From contig CM047426.1 in the NCBI GenBank assembly GCA_026168455.1, positions 40,533,313-40,597,312 of the forward strand: a DNA stretch of 64,000 bases, written 5' to 3'. The position numbers and the translations under genes are program-made. Origin of the DNA: Theocolax elegans (lineage: Eukaryota; Arthropoda; Insecta; Hymenoptera; Cerocephalidae). A model generated the notes under the pieces. The model searched no databases, was not told the DNA's origin, and worked only from the letters and a program-made list of their open reading frames with translations. Shown here piece by piece: positions 31,210-42,918 of this stretch. Each line of letters opens with the position of its first letter. Within the stretch, counting starts at the first letter, position 1.

Positions 31210-34200
31210 TGCGAAGTTGTGCGATATCGATGGAGGATTGTGTTGTAATTAATATGAAAGCTTAACATCTCTGCGCCTTTTTTATTGCCTTGAAAAGGGA
31301 CGGTCAAAGAAACGTCCGAAACGTAGGCACAAAATAAAAAGCTGAGTTCGCAGAGATCAATCGAAGTTTTATTTCATTAATGCATTTATTTATAATGATT
31401 CTTATTTCGATTATTAATTATTAAAGTTTATAATAAAATAACCTTGCGAATATTTTATTCTATAATGTGTTAACGTGTTCGTCGCACACTTGTTTCTTTA
31501 ATCAAAATTAAAATCGTTATTTGACTTAAATAAATTTATGCAATTGTTAATAAAATAGTGTGAATTTATGTGTTTTTGCCCATTAAAAAGCTGTAATAAT
31601 TTAGTTGCACGTGTTCATTTAAAGGAAAACAGCATATTATATTTAAATAAATAATGCATGATTAATACGAAATAAAACATACATTATTTTATTTATCCCA
31701 CATTATATCCTGCATCTCTACTCTCAAAATAACTTCGCTCGCTATTCCTGGAGACGTAAGGCTAGTCCTAGTCAAACAAGAGCGAAAGGAACGCGAATGG
31801 TTTATTAACCATTTGCCTTCTTGTAATATTTTTTATAGTGATTGGTGCAAGTTTGGACGTGACAGATTGTATTAATTATTATAATAAATTTGGTGCATCG
31901 ACCGGGAAACCCACATTTTTGAGAGAAAAATAAAGAGATTGAAGGAATAATGTGTTTAGATATAAAATGTCAGGTTCGCCTAAAAATACTGATTGTTATG
32001 TAAATAAACAAAGAAACACGAGTTTAGAATTTTCTATGAAAGATACGCTATTAAATTTATACAAAGAAAAAGTTCAGACTCTCGATACTCTCGATTTAAC
32101 TAAAACTCCTAGGGAAACAGTGCAAAATTTGACAAAAGAAATAAATTATTTAAAGGATAGACTAGAAAAAAGTGCAGCGAATATTTCATTATCTATAAAA
32201 ATACCACGCGATTTTGAATATAGAGACCCTTTTTTTCCAACTGATCTTTCTATTTCCGAAGTTAGTGAAGACGAACTGGAAGACACAATAATTACTTCCA
32301 CGCGCGTGAAACATTTTAGTTTAAAACCCGCAGTTTTGAATTACGAGGAACAAAAAGAACTTATCACGAATAATCCTGTAAATTTTAGTACGCCAGCCCC
32401 AATTTATCGTCCATATGAACCATTTATTTTAACACCGGATAACGTTATAAACTCAGTAAGAAAACGGCTCGCGACTGAAGTAAAAAGAGTTGTCAGATTC
32501 TTATCTCGAGGAACCTAAAATCATAGAAAGTTTACAAGATAGTGTAAAAAAGGGACAACTTTTCAAGGTATTATAAATAAGATTAAAGGCGCGTTAAATA
32601 TTTTTTCCGCACCGATCGAAAAAGAGACTGAGGAAGCAAAGGCACTAGTGACAGACACGGCGAAAGTACTCGACGAAAAACTAATTCAAGGCGCGACAGA
32701 TTTTACAATTCCCTTCGATAATCAATTAATTAAAAAATCACCCGCACAAGCAAACTCTTCTAAGATTAAAGACGAATTATTTAATAAAATTAATTTAGAC
32801 GAATTAAGAACAAGCACCGGAACAAAACCAAAAAAACTAGGTAGGAGTGAAGTTAAAAAACAAACTAATAATAAAACAATGACGTCTCAAATTCGAGGTT
32901 TATCGCTAAAGGACGCTCTAGATTTAATACCGCGGTTTAACAGTCATAATATAAATTTATCGCAATTTTTGGACGGATGCAACGAAGCAAAAGAAATTTT
33001 ACCGTCGGAGTACGAGAAAGAATTCACAAAACTTATTCGAATGCGTTTATATGGGGAAGCTTTAACTTGTGCGCGCGGATAAAATTTTAATTCTATCAAA
33101 GAGATATCCGATTTTTTCGAAAAGACCTTCGGATCGATAAAAACATATTACGAGTGGACGGGAGAACTTGCTAAATTAAAACAGAAAAACAATATGACAG
33201 TCGTTGCTTATTTTAATCGGTTACAAGAAATAAAAAATAAAATAGTCAAAGCGGCCGACAGAGAGGGACGAGTCGCTATAGCAGATCATTTCATGCTTGA
33301 GCTAAGGCGAGATTGTTTAAAATTCTTTTTAAAAGGGCTTCGTTGGGAAATTCGCGCGCGTTTAGGGACTCCAAGTTCTTTAAAACAAGCTCGTGAACAA
33401 GCGCTCGAGGTGGAGCGCAAGTTCGCTTGTAGCGTCTTGGACGAGGAGACGCCGAGCCGAGAAGAGGCTTGTTTTCGTTCAACTCGAGAAACGCGTAAAG
33501 TAAACTATATTTCTAATAACTCTCCGATTGTATGTCAATATTGTTCTAAGACTGGTCATGGAGCCATAAATTGTTTCAAATTAGCAAGAAGTTTTGCGGA
33601 AAGATTTTCCGATAATAACAACCGACGCAATCCCATAAACAGTTCATATAGCCCACAAAATCGCTCGAATAACAGTCGTAATTATAATAGACCAAATTTA
33701 CAATTTGGTGGTTGGAATGAGTATCAAAATCAGACGGAATTTTTACCAAATAGAAACAGAGATAAAAATGATTCCTTTGTTCGTTATAATAATAATAAAT
33801 ACTCGTCGCAGCAATTTAACAAAGAAGATCGGGGAAATAATTCCGGGACTCGCGTTGTGCGCGAGCCGGTTAATCCAACTTCCCAAGAATCACGATATAT
33901 TAATAACGAATCGAATAATAATATAAGATCACCAGTTACTTGTTTTCATTGCGGAAAACCCGGTCACATAAAGCGCGATTGTTATAAGTTACAAAGAGAA
34001 ATAAGAGAAGGAAATCAAAATCAGGGAAACACCGATACTCTCTCTCCGAGGAGGGTCGAGAGAGAGGCTACGAATCAAATTCCCTCTACTTCGAGCGCCG
34101 AAACCCGCTCAAACGTCCCCTCCGCACCGCGAAAATAAATTTAAGCCAACAGAGTTCAGCCCCGGTCGTATCTTCGATACCGGTCAGTTAAGACGTCCGT

Positions 34201-35099
34201 TAAAATTCTTGCTAGATACAGGAGCATCGGTAAGTCTAATTAAAGAGTCAGAGGTAGACTCTCGCGTAAAAATTGACGCAAATGATATTATATTGTTAAA
34301 AGGCATAACTGACCACTCATTAACTACTCGTGGTAAAATTAACATAGATTTCGAAGGATCTCCCGTGGAACTCAATTTAGTACATGATTCGTTCCCTATA
34401 CAACAAGACGGAATCTTAGGCACCGATTTTTTCCGTAGAAACGATGCAAAAATCAATTATTTGGAACAATATTTAGAATTTAACGGATTAATCCTCCCCT
34501 TTGAAAATGCAAATAATATGCAAACGGATGAATCGATATATATAATGGAGAATATCGAAAATTATGATCGAAAATCAATACGATATATGCCAAAACCAAG
34601 GGAAAACAATGGTTATACGAACATGAAAAATTCAAGATTTTATAATTATACCGTTAGTGACTCAGAAACGTCAAGTGATTTTCAATTACACGAAAATGAT
34701 GAAACGTTTATAAAATTTGACACAAACGAATCGTATGAAATCTACGAACAAGAACAAAAAAATGAAAGAAATCAAAATGGCAACGACAAAAACCTATACA
34801 ATTACAGTGAAAAAGAACAAGAGTTATATGACGATTATAAAGATGACGAAATACAAGTACATCAGATCGACGAGGAGTCGGATCTAAGGAATAATACACG
34901 TAAAGCAAGTGAAAATTGTTATGGATTAATGAAGGAAGAACGATTACAAATAAATAATGGAAAAGCCCAGCCACGGGTATGTGATGTGACTGAGCCACGT
35001 ATTAAAGAGAAATTTGATGAAATTACAGAAAATTATGGTATTATTGAAGCACCATTGATCGATAGGATGGCTGAGAGTCCATCCTGTACTAATTATGAA
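31054..35099 (+). repeat. Unit 2 of the 4046-bp tandem duplication
   Basis: The junction at 31053/31054 shows only two to three bases of microhomology (AA). This unit joins the rest of the element without a break at 35099. Reading-frame breaks in gag are shared with unit 1. Confidence 0.95.
31952..34138 (+). pseudogene. gag: Gag of element A, second copy
   Basis: The counterpart of the first gag copy, 4046 bases downstream: same three pieces (31952-32518, 32648-33082, 33194-34138), same stops and same two CCHC knuckles. It differs by very few residues (for example Gly to Ser in the FNSHNINLSQF segment and one Ile to Thr near the C-terminus). This copy is contiguous with the downstream pol. 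Because of the shared breaks neither copy encodes an intact Gag. Confidence 0.85.
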
Positions 35100-35441
35100 A
35101 ACGAAGTTGACCTGAAGTATGATATTGAAAATGAAATAAAAAATGAAGAAAATTTATTGGATGAGACAGTTAATAACTGTCGAGTACAAATGGACTATGA
35201 AATCGAGGAGGGCGATAAATGCGGACCTCGTGATAAAAGTGTTAGTTATGTTTGTAAATTGAATAACAAAGAATTGGTTATGTCGGGGGAAGTGTTAGAT
35301 ACTATCCCGAGAACCGAAATATTATGGATAAACAAACAAGGAACTGAAGAGACTGAAAATCAGATAAATAATGAGAATTTAATAAACATACAGGAAGAAA
35401 ATGAACAGTATGAGGACCCTAGCGATTTTTTATTGAATTAA
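34209..35441 (+). CDS. pol: Protease and acidic linker of element A, second copy
   Basis: A 410-codon open frame. The aspartic protease motif DTGASVSLI lies at the start and GILGTDFF follows about 65 residues later. Residues 90-410 form a long acidic, Asn/Glu/Tyr-rich linker with no recognised domain. There is no credible ATG before the DTGA motif, so expression must come from a frameshift or fusion with Gag, as in other Ty3/Gypsy elements. It ends with a stop 57 bases before the reverse-transcriptase ORF. Whether the stop is original or a mutation is not clear. Confidence 0.8.
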   Translation: MLDTGASVSLIKESEVDSRVKIDANDIILLKGITDHSLTTRGKINIDFEGSPVELNLVHDSFPIQQDGILGTDFFRRNDAKINYLEQYLEFNGLILPFENANNMQTDESIYIMENIENYDRKSIRYMPKPRENNGYTNMKNSRFYNYTVSDSETSSDFQLHENDETFIKFDTNESYEIYEQEQKNERNQNGNDKNLYNYSEKEQELYDDYKDDEIQVHQIDEESDLRNNTRKASENCYGLMKEERLQINNGKAQPRVCDVTEPRIKEKFDEITENYGIIEAPLIDRMAESPSCTNYENEVDLKYDIENEIKNEENLLDETVNNCRVQMDYEIEEGDKCGPRDKSVSYVCKLNNKELVMSGEVLDTIPRTEILWINKQGTEETENQINNENLINIQEENEQYEDPSDFLLN

Positions 35442-35498
35442 CGAGTTATACACGAAAATTTACGAAGTGAATTTGTTGAAGCCATACACGAAAACGAA

Positions 35499-37676
35499 AT
35501 GAATAACAGTTATTTGGTTTATTCAAATAAACCTTATATTAATAATTTTTATAGTTATGAAAGTGAAGAGGTCGACATACATGACATTTCTGACGATCGA
35601 TCTGAAGCGAGGATACTTAACATAACGGAGGATACAAGTGCACTTAATCGTAATGAACGGTTAAAAGTAGCCTTGCATTTTGAAAAAATGGACGAGGAAC
35701 AAAGACAATCTATAGAAAATTTAATTGATAAATATTCGGATTGTTTCTGTCTAAAAGGAGAAAAATTAGGCGTGACAAATGCCATAGAACATAAGATACC
35801 GACTGTCGACGAGATACCCATCACAGCTAAGCCATATAGATTTCCTCATGCTCTCAAAAGCGAACTTGATAAACAATTAAAAGAAATGATTGAAGGAGAC
35901 ATAATTGAACCATCAAGTTCCAATTATACATCACCTGTTTTTCTAGTAACAAAAAAGCCTGATAGTCAGGGTAATAAACGATACCGACTAGTTGTCGATT
36001 TTCGACAATTAAACGATAAAACCATAAAAGATCGATACCCATTACCTAATATACTAGATATTATCGATCAAATCGGACCAGAAAATCGTGTATTCACCGT
36101 CTTAGATTTATGTCAAGGATTTTTACAAGTTCCGTTATCTCAAGAAGATCGACATAAAACAGCTTTTGCATCTTCATTCGGTTTATTTCAATTTAAAACA
36201 ATGCCTATGGGATTATGCAATTCTCCAGCCACTTTTCAAAGAATGATTGATCGTGTTTTCGAGGGCATGCAAGGCAAAGAAATATTTTTATTCCTTGACG
36301 ACGCAGTTATATACGCTAAAAATATTCAGGAGCATAACCAAAAGTTTGAAAAATTTTTGCAAAGAGTATGCGCCGCAAATCTGAAATTACAGCCAGACAA
36401 ATGTGAATTTTTAAAAAGAGAAGTAGTGTATCTGGGACACGTACTATCACCAGAAGGTGTTTTGCCGGATCCAAAAAAATTAGAAGTAGTAAAAAAATTT
36501 CCAATTCCAAAAACAGTGAAAAACATACGTCAATTTTTAGGATTAGCAGGTTATTATAGACGATTCATTGCGAATTTTTCGGGTATTGCTAGACCATTAA
36601 GTAATTTATTAAAGAAAGACGCACCCTTCCTATGGTCCAGCGAGGTTCAAAAGGCATTCGATGATTTAAGAGAAAAATTGTGTAAACAACCAATACTACA
36701 AATCGCAGATTTTAATAAACCTTTTATAGTGACTTGTGACGCTAGCGGAACAGCAATAGGAGCAATATTATCACAAGGAGAGGTGGGAACCGACCTGCCA
36801 GTTGCTTATGTTTCGCGGGTATTAAACAAAGCCGAGCAAAAATATGATACTTATTCAAGGGAAGCATTAGCCATACTGTATGCCGTTACTCAGTTCGATT
36901 GCTATCTAAGAGGCCGTCGTTTCCTCATTATAACAGATCATAAACCACTTGTTTGGTTTAAAAACTCAGTAGATCCGACATCCAGAGTTAGTAGATGGAG
37001 AATAAAACTGAATGCATACGACTTTGACATCGTATACAAAGCCGGTAGAAGTAACGTTAATGCTGACGCGTTATCAAGAAATCCAATAGAAGAACCCGTT
37101 TATGTTATTAAAAATCATTCTATAGAAACACGCAGTCGCGCAGAAAAAATAACAAGGCCAAACTACAATGAAAAGAGAGCAAAACGACCCAACAAGGCAA
37201 ATATATCAAAAGAACCAGTCAAAAACCTTCCTATAATACAAGAAGTCCCCGAGGAAATTGAAACGATAGTCAACTCAGACAAAAGATTACAACCCATGGA
37301 GATAGATAATTTTAACAACAAATTTGACAAGTCCTGGGAAGAGAAGGATGTTTACGAAGAACCAAATGATGAAAAGAAATTCATTGAAGTTAAAGAACAA
37401 CTCTTTATGAGAAAGGATAATTACGTTTATTTCATAACTACGACTGGAATGCCTTTAGATGAAGGATCCAGAAATTTGGCTTCCAAATTATTACTACCTC
37501 ATTTTTCCAATTTAAATCCAGGAGAAATAAGAATGAATAACAAAAACGGAAAAATGCATTTTGCTATGGTGTTACGTGACGAAGAGCGACTGAGTAAAAA
37601 GAAGAGGTTTAAAAAAATAAAAACAACATTTATTTTCATACGATTAATTCCATACGATTATTCAATTTTTATATAG
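35499..37676 (+). CDS. pol: Reverse transcriptase and RNase H of element A; integrase missing
   Basis: A 725-aa open frame. The reverse transcriptase occupies roughly residues 110-340, with YRLVVDFRQLND near 163, FTVLDLCQGFLQVPL, and the catalytic box FLFLDDAVIYA near 264. This has Phe-Leu-Asp-Asp where Tyr-x-Asp-Asp is usual. RNase H covers about 400-530 with TCDASGTAIGAIL (first catalytic Asp), YSREALAILYA and TDHKPLVWF, ending NVNADALSRNP. Residues 540-690 are a tail with GMPLDEGSRNLASKL. Then the frame runs into a Lys-rich end with no zinc-binding or DDE integrase domain, which Ty3/Gypsy elements normally carry here. An internal deletion at about 37600 is likely. Confidence 0.9.
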   Translation: MNNSYLVYSNKPYINNFYSYESEEVDIHDISDDRSEARILNITEDTSALNRNERLKVALHFEKMDEEQRQSIENLIDKYSDCFCLKGEKLGVTNAIEHKIPTVDEIPITAKPYRFPHALKSELDKQLKEMIEGDIIEPSSSNYTSPVFLVTKKPDSQGNKRYRLVVDFRQLNDKTIKDRYPLPNILDIIDQIGPENRVFTVLDLCQGFLQVPLSQEDRHKTAFASSFGLFQFKTMPMGLCNSPATFQRMIDRVFEGMQGKEIFLFLDDAVIYAKNIQEHNQKFEKFLQRVCAANLKLQPDKCEFLKREVVYLGHVLSPEGVLPDPKKLEVVKKFPIPKTVKNIRQFLGLAGYYRRFIANFSGIARPLSNLLKKDAPFLWSSEVQKAFDDLREKLCKQPILQIADFNKPFIVTCDASGTAIGAILSQGEVGTDLPVAYVSRVLNKAEQKYDTYSREALAILYAVTQFDCYLRGRRFLIITDHKPLVWFKNSVDPTSRVSRWRIKLNAYDFDIVYKAGRSNVNADALSRNPIEEPVYVIKNHSIETRSRAEKITRPNYNEKRAKRPNKANISKEPVKNLPIIQEVPEEIETIVNSDKRLQPMEIDNFNNKFDKSWEEKDVYEEPNDEKKFIEVKEQLFMRKDNYVYFITTTGMPLDEGSRNLASKLLLPHFSNLNPGEIRMNNKNGKMHFAMVLRDEERLSKKKRFKKIKTTFIFIRLIPYDYSIFI

Positions 37677-37993
37677 AACTAGTAATATAAAACCTAAGAC
37701 ATGCACATTAGAAGATTTTCTTCTTATTTATAAACAATGGGTATGCTAATTGTTTCGAATGGTATAAAAAAAAAACGTACATAACAAATAAATTTTAAAA
37801 TTTTATAAAACAATTTAGGATATCCAATGATAATTGATACAGATAAATAATATTTTTCTCATGTTAATATTACCAATAAAACAATGTGTAGCAAAAAAAA
37901 AATTACAAAAATAATATAATTAGTAGTAAAATTCTGGTGAATTTATTTAAATATTATTCAAAATTAATATTCTTTCATTGGAGACTAAATCTC
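37677..37993. other. Noncoding remnant of element A before element B
   Basis: AT-rich, no coding signal. It presumably belongs to element A downstream of the pol deletion; the equivalent continuation is 44742-45255 after element B. Confidence 0.5.
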
Positions 37994-39091
37994 GCTCATC
38001 TCCTGGATCCCTCGGACACACACGTAGCCTTCAAAATAGCGATATTGCTTCTTATACGATCGGTGGTCGGTCGCACGCACGAAGCGAGAGAGTTTTTCCT
38101 CGGCGTATTGCGCAGGCGCGCCTACTCTCGCGTCTCGAGTCGTGCGCGCTCGGCTCAGTTCGTTCTGGCCGCTCGGGCCGTGATTTCGCTGCCTCGACGG
38201 AGATGTCGTCGACGACGTTGACTTCGTGGTGCTGGATGGCGATTGAGTAACTGCGGCCCTGCTGAGAATACTATCTGCGAGGTAAGCTTTTAAATCGTTC
38301 CGTGTGACCTTGATTCAAAGCTAAATCGAGCCCCTCGAGTGTCTTTATTGCAGGTGCCGTATATTGTCAATACGGGATCTTCGGCTCGGAGTGTCCGGAC
38401 AGCTGGAGCACATCGGCGCCCCATAACAGCCCTCAGTGAGCAGAGCCAGGCGTCGGTGAATCGTCGTCGTCCTTAGGAGTGCCGCCGAGGTAATTTATCT
38501 ACTTTCCTCGGGCTCTATATAGATGTTTGTTTGTGTCTACAATAACCTCAAACTAGACCTGTCATCTCCTTTCCTTTTGGTCCTGCTGACATACCTGGGA
38601 GAAGCTATGCCTTAGTAGTCGACCAATTTGGTAATTAATTACCGTTTCAGGTACTCTGGTTGGCAGTACACCGTGGCTTGAGCGCAAGGGCGCTACCTCA
38701 TTCCAAAGCCTGGAGTCTTCACCTGGGCTGCTCAACATCAGAGGCTTCTCTTGGATGCTACAGAGGGCATTCAAGGCTGGATGGGACCTGGGGATATGGT
38801 ACGGGTCATTCCTGGTGCTGGAGAAGGCATTAGGATGCTGGATCAACGGAGCAGTGTGTGTGTATGTGCAATTGTGCGCAGTCAGGAGTCGCATCTCCTT
38901 GGCTTCGGGTTCTCCTGCTTACTACGCACTGTAAGCCTATTCCGGTTTCACACATTCGCATATGTGTATCTATTAGGACTTAATTGGTATGTATAGCACG
39001 CTTACTTCGCATAGTAAGCTTGACAGGTGCTATACTATACCTTGTCTCGCTATTTTATTTCTAAGTGACATGTAGTATAACTACAATGTCA
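37994..39091 (-). repeat. 3' LTR of element B, distally truncated
   Basis: Homologous to 43593-44741. It lacks the counterpart of 43328-43592. It also lacks about 18-20 bases near 38070 and a 29-base stretch (AGCTTCTCCATCCTCG region, 44236) present in the other LTR. Confidence 0.85.
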
Positions 39092-39111
39092 CGACTCCCC
39101 CCTCCCAAACC
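39092..39111 (-). promoter_or_regulatory. Polypurine tract of element B
   Basis: On the minus strand the sequence GGTTTGGGAGGGGGGAGTCG directly precedes the LTR start TGACATTG, the expected site of plus-strand priming. Confidence 0.75.
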
Positions 39112-39308
39112 GAAGTTGTACCTTACTTCGATTTAGAATACGCAAGGGGATGCACAATGCACACAGAAGTATGAATACAATACTAGCTATCAAAACGATT
39201 CTAGATGGATCCTAGTACGTAAAAAAAACTTAACCTAAGATAGCCGGTGCTATCTACAGAGGTGTAAAGTGTAACTGTCTGTGTTATTTGTGTCGTAAAA
39301 TAAATTAA

Positions 39309-41406
39309 TTATTTTTTTTTGTTTTCGCATATCTTACTATTAAACTTCAAAAGAATAACAAAAAAAAATTTCCACGCATCCAAATCAGGGAACAATGGAT
39401 CGACTAATGGGTTTGGACGATGTGCGTAAAGAAAACCACTCTCGATTTTAAAATCGGGATACTTAGCTGGAAATTTCCGTAAGTTCTCCATTTTTCGTAG
39501 GTACCATGGATCATCTATGTGAGTCGGAACTACAGCTGCTACTTCTGACTCTTCCCACGCTCTTGATAAAGCGTCCGGAACTTGATGCAAAGCACCTTTA
39601 CGATGTACATATTTGATATCGTAATTTTGTAGCGCTGTATTCCATCGTGACAGCCGGCCTGCAGGGTCTTTGAGATTATTTAACCATAAAAGACTGAAAT
39701 GGTCTGTTATTACGGTAAACTGTTCTCCTTGAAGATACACTTTAAGCCTATCTGTTGACCACAGAACCGCTAAACACTCTTTTTCAGTTACAGTGTAATT
39801 GCGTTCTGCGTTGGTCATTGTTCTACTCACATAGTAGATTGGATGTTCCTCCCCATCAATTACTTGCGTAAACACACCTGCTATCGCGTAATTGCTTGCG
39901 TCCGTCTGCAACGTAAAGGGTAATGTGAGATTGGGTCGTGCTAGAAGTGGGTGCTTGAGTAAAGGATATTTTCAGTTTTTCAAAGGCTGTCTGTTGCTCT
40001 GCATCCCAGTGCCAACGAACACCTTTTCTAGTTAACTGAGTAAGGGGGTTTTTTATTTCGGATAGATTCGGAATAAACCGGGAATACCATCCGATCATCG
40101 CTAGGAATCTGCGGAGTTGCTTGAGATTTTTGGGTGCTGGATATTCGATTACGGGTTTAGTTTTGTCGGGATCAATACACAGACCATGTTCATTTACAAC
40201 ATAACCAAGATATTTCACTTCGGCACAGCAAAATTCTGACTTATCTCGATTAAGTTGTAAATTCACTTCTTTTAACGCCTTCAGTACTTTACTTAACCAG
40301 AAAACATGATCTTTAAACGTTTGGGTCACAATAATTATATCGTCTAAGTACACGAAAACATGTGGTTCCCAATCTGGTTTGATTAGTTTTTCCATGATCT
40401 TTTGGAAGGTAGCTGGAGCGTTTGTTAAGCCGTAGGGCATTCTCTTGAAGTGGTGTAGGCCTCGTCCCGGTATGCCAAATGCAGTTATTTCTTTACTGCC
40501 TTCTTCCAGTAAAATCTGATGATAAGCTTGCGACAAATCTAATTTTGAGATATACTTTGCTCCTCTTAACTTATCTAGTATATCATCCATATTTTTTAAT
40601 GGATAAGCAAATCTTTTTGTTACTTTATTAACCTGCCGATAGTCAATACAAAATCGGTATATGCCGTCAGCTTTTGGGACTATTACTGGGCAACTACACC
40701 AAGGACTCTCTGATGGTTCTATTATGTTTTCTTTTAACATACGGTCTACCTCTTCTTGCCCTGCTTTCAACATCTTTGCTGAGTACTTCCTCATTCTTTG
40801 TCTTATAGGCTCGTGACCCTGGACATCTATTTTGTGGTATGCCAAAGTTGTCGCACCAAGTGTTTTCGGGGTTTTCGGGATAAGACTGTCTAGGACCTTT
40901 TTTATTTCTTTTTCCTCTTCTTCTGACGCTTGACGAATGCCATTTATACTAGCTAGTGCTGGAAGGTAGCTGGGATCTTGCCCATAGGGATAAAACTGAT
41001 GAACTTCCCCTGCTGGTGTCCACCATGTGTCGTTTCCGAAGTCTATCTTGAGTTCAAATAAACGTTTGAAATCAATTCCCAAGATACACTCGTACTGTAG
41101 TCCATCTGCTACTCGGAAAGGTACAGTTTTCTCAATTCCATCGATACTAACCGTTACATCTAATTTTCCTTCCACAGGAACTGATATCCCATTGGCTACG
41201 CTTACGGCGCCCTTGCAAGGTTTAAATTTCCCGCTAAACTGTTTTCCTAAACCTTTTCCTATATAGGAATAAACAGATCTGGCGTCTAAAAGTCCTATCA
41301 TCTTTCGTCCGTTTAGATTTATCGAGAAAAACAACCTAGGCTCAAGCTTACCTAACGGATGCCTTTGGATGAGTGAATCTGGTGATAAGACAGCGGTTGA
41401 AAACAT
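39309..41406 (-). pseudogene. pol: Protease, reverse transcriptase and RNase H of element B; integrase missing
   Basis: The main frame (41406-39856, 516 aa) begins with a retropepsin domain whose active site reads LLDARSVYSYIG near residue 40, where Asp-Thr/Ser-Gly is expected. The reverse transcriptase follows, with YRFCIDYRQVNKVT near 245, ISKLDLSQAYHQILL, and an intact VYLDDIIIV box near 350. A frameshift near 39870-39910 moves into the RNase H frame (39911-39309), with QTDASNYAIAGVFTQ, TEKECLAVLWS and TDHFSLLWL. That frame ends in DPLFPDLDAWKFFF with no HHCC or DDE integrase. The changed protease motif, the frameshift and the missing integrase make it non-autonomous. Confidence 0.88.
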
Positions 41407-41475
41407 ATTTTCTACTACGCTGTTATTCGACTTATCTCCCGATTCATCGGACAGTTTAACTATTTTTACCGTTGG

Positions 41476-41625
41476 TGCTGGAGAGGAATTTTTCCTTTTC
41501 TTTTTGGGTGCTGGATGGGAATTTTCTTGGGTTATGGAGGGTGCTAGAGAGGAATTTTTTCTTTTCTTTTGGGGTGCTGGATGGGAATTTTCCGGTATTC
41601 ATAATTGGTGCTGGAGAGTAAATTT
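41476..41625 (-). repeat. 66-bp tandem repeat in the gag-pol linker of element B
   Basis: Units start at 41476, 41542 and 41609 (TGCTGGAGAGGAATTTTTYC). On the minus strand they translate as a repeated KFLSST/KFPSST linker rich in Lys, Ser and Pro. Confidence 0.8.
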
Positions 41626-41739
41626 TTAATCTTTTTGGATTCATGGAACCTGTTTTCTTTCTCTTATTTGGATTTGCTGGAAATTTGGTAGTTTTGGAGT
41701 CTAGTATAACGTTTTCTACCAAGGAGGACACAACGACTC

Positions 41740-42918
41740 CTACTGGTTCCTCCGCGAGTCGTTTTCCGCCGGTCTAGGAACTTTACATGCGGGACAATTT
41801 CGCTTCAGTGTGTTTTTCCTACCACACCCTCTGCAAGAATTGTCTGGGCAATCATAGGACCAATGACCTGTGATGCCGCATGTGTGGCAAGTGTCTGTTT
41901 CCTTATTCCTTGTTTTGCCATTATTTTCAGTAGTGGGGCTATCTGTCCCGGTTTTCTGTTCGCCATTATTACCATTTCCAGCTGGGGCCTGTTTGTTTTT
42001 CTCATTTGTCCCTTTTCCATTTTGATTTGTTCCGTTTCGCTTTTTATTATAAGATTTTTTATTATTTCCTTTGGGGTTATACGACAGGGGGTTTGAGGGT
42101 GCTGGAGGTTGCTGTAAGGCGGCAGCAGGTGCCTCTTCGTGCGTAGTGCCTGCATCACTGGAATTCCCAGCGATTGCAGCAGTTTTACCAGACTTTTTTA
42201 TTTTTACTAGTTCGTACGCGGAGTTGAAGAGTTGCTCGTCGTCTTCTACTGGCGGAGGTCGGTAGAGTGTGTCTTGGCGTTTGCGTGCTTCTTCCTCCTT
42301 TCCTAGCAGCTGCAATTCCAAAAACGATGAAAATTGGTCTTTGTCGATTCTTCGCCTATAATCTGGATGTAGATTATCGTATGTGATCGCCAATTGTTCG
42401 CCAAGGGGCATTGGAGGCTTCAACTGATCCAATAAGTTACGGAATTTCGAAAGATATGTCGAAATATCTTCTTGTGGTCCCTGTGTTCTTACCATTATCC
42501 TTTTTCTTACTTGATATTGTAAGTCTTCTTTACAATATTGGAGTCTAAATGCTTGTTGAAAGTCTTCCAATATCAACCAATTGCGATGTTCTCTGCGAAA
42601 CCAACACCAGAAATCTTCATCCAGTACTACTGGCAATGACCTAGTGATGTCATCTACAGTCAATTGGTAGGAGCGTGCGCATTCCGTCAAATTTACTAGG
42701 AATGACTCTGGATCGTTCCTTTTATCACCTTTAAGTTCAATATGCCATTGTTTTAGAATTTCGCTGACACGTTTTTCTCTTTGGAAGGTCGAATTATCCA
42801 AAAGTGATCCTTCTCGCCTGGTGCTTGACTGGGGGTAGGGTTGGGAATAATTGTAGGGATATTGTCTAAAATTATTTTGTGATGGTGCTGGAGGAATATT
42901 ATATTGGGATTGTGGCAT
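41740..42918 (-). CDS. gag: Gag of element B
   Basis: A 392-aa open frame. A Pro/Gln/Tyr-rich N-terminus is followed by a retrotransposon Gag/capsid region (FQREKRVSEILKQWHIELKG to about residue 215, including DFWCWFRREHRNWLILEDF and ISTYLSKFRNLLDQLKPP). A long Asn/Gly/Lys-rich linker follows, and the C-terminus has a CCHC knuckle CHTCGITGHWSYDC plus a second Cys-rich motif CRGCGRKNTLKRNCPAC. Upstream coding may extend to about 43300, but that stretch includes the tRNA-derived sequence and is not convincing as protein. The frame is intact although pol is not. Confidence 0.85.
   Translation of the reverse strand: MPQSQYNIPPAPSQNNFRQYPYNYSQPYPQSSTRREGSLLDNSTFQREKRVSEILKQWHIELKGDKRNDPESFLVNLTECARSYQLTVDDITRSLPVVLDEDFWCWFRREHRNWLILEDFQQAFRLQYCKEDLQYQVRKRIMVRTQGPQEDISTYLSKFRNLLDQLKPPMPLGEQLAITYDNLHPDYRRRIDKDQFSSFLELQLLGKEEEARKRQDTLYRPPPVEDDEQLFNSAYELVKIKKSGKTAAIAGNSSDAGTTHEEAPAAALQQPPAPSNPLSYNPKGNNKKSYNKKRNGTNQNGKGTNEKNKQAPAGNGNNGEQKTGTDSPTTENNGKTRNKETDTCHTCGITGHWSYDCPDNSCRGCGRKNTLKRNCPACKVPRPAENDSRRNQ

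Noticed and set aside
39309..42918. Endogenous retrovirus with env
   Set aside because: No env-like frame, signal peptide or membrane segment is found in either Ty3/Gypsy element.
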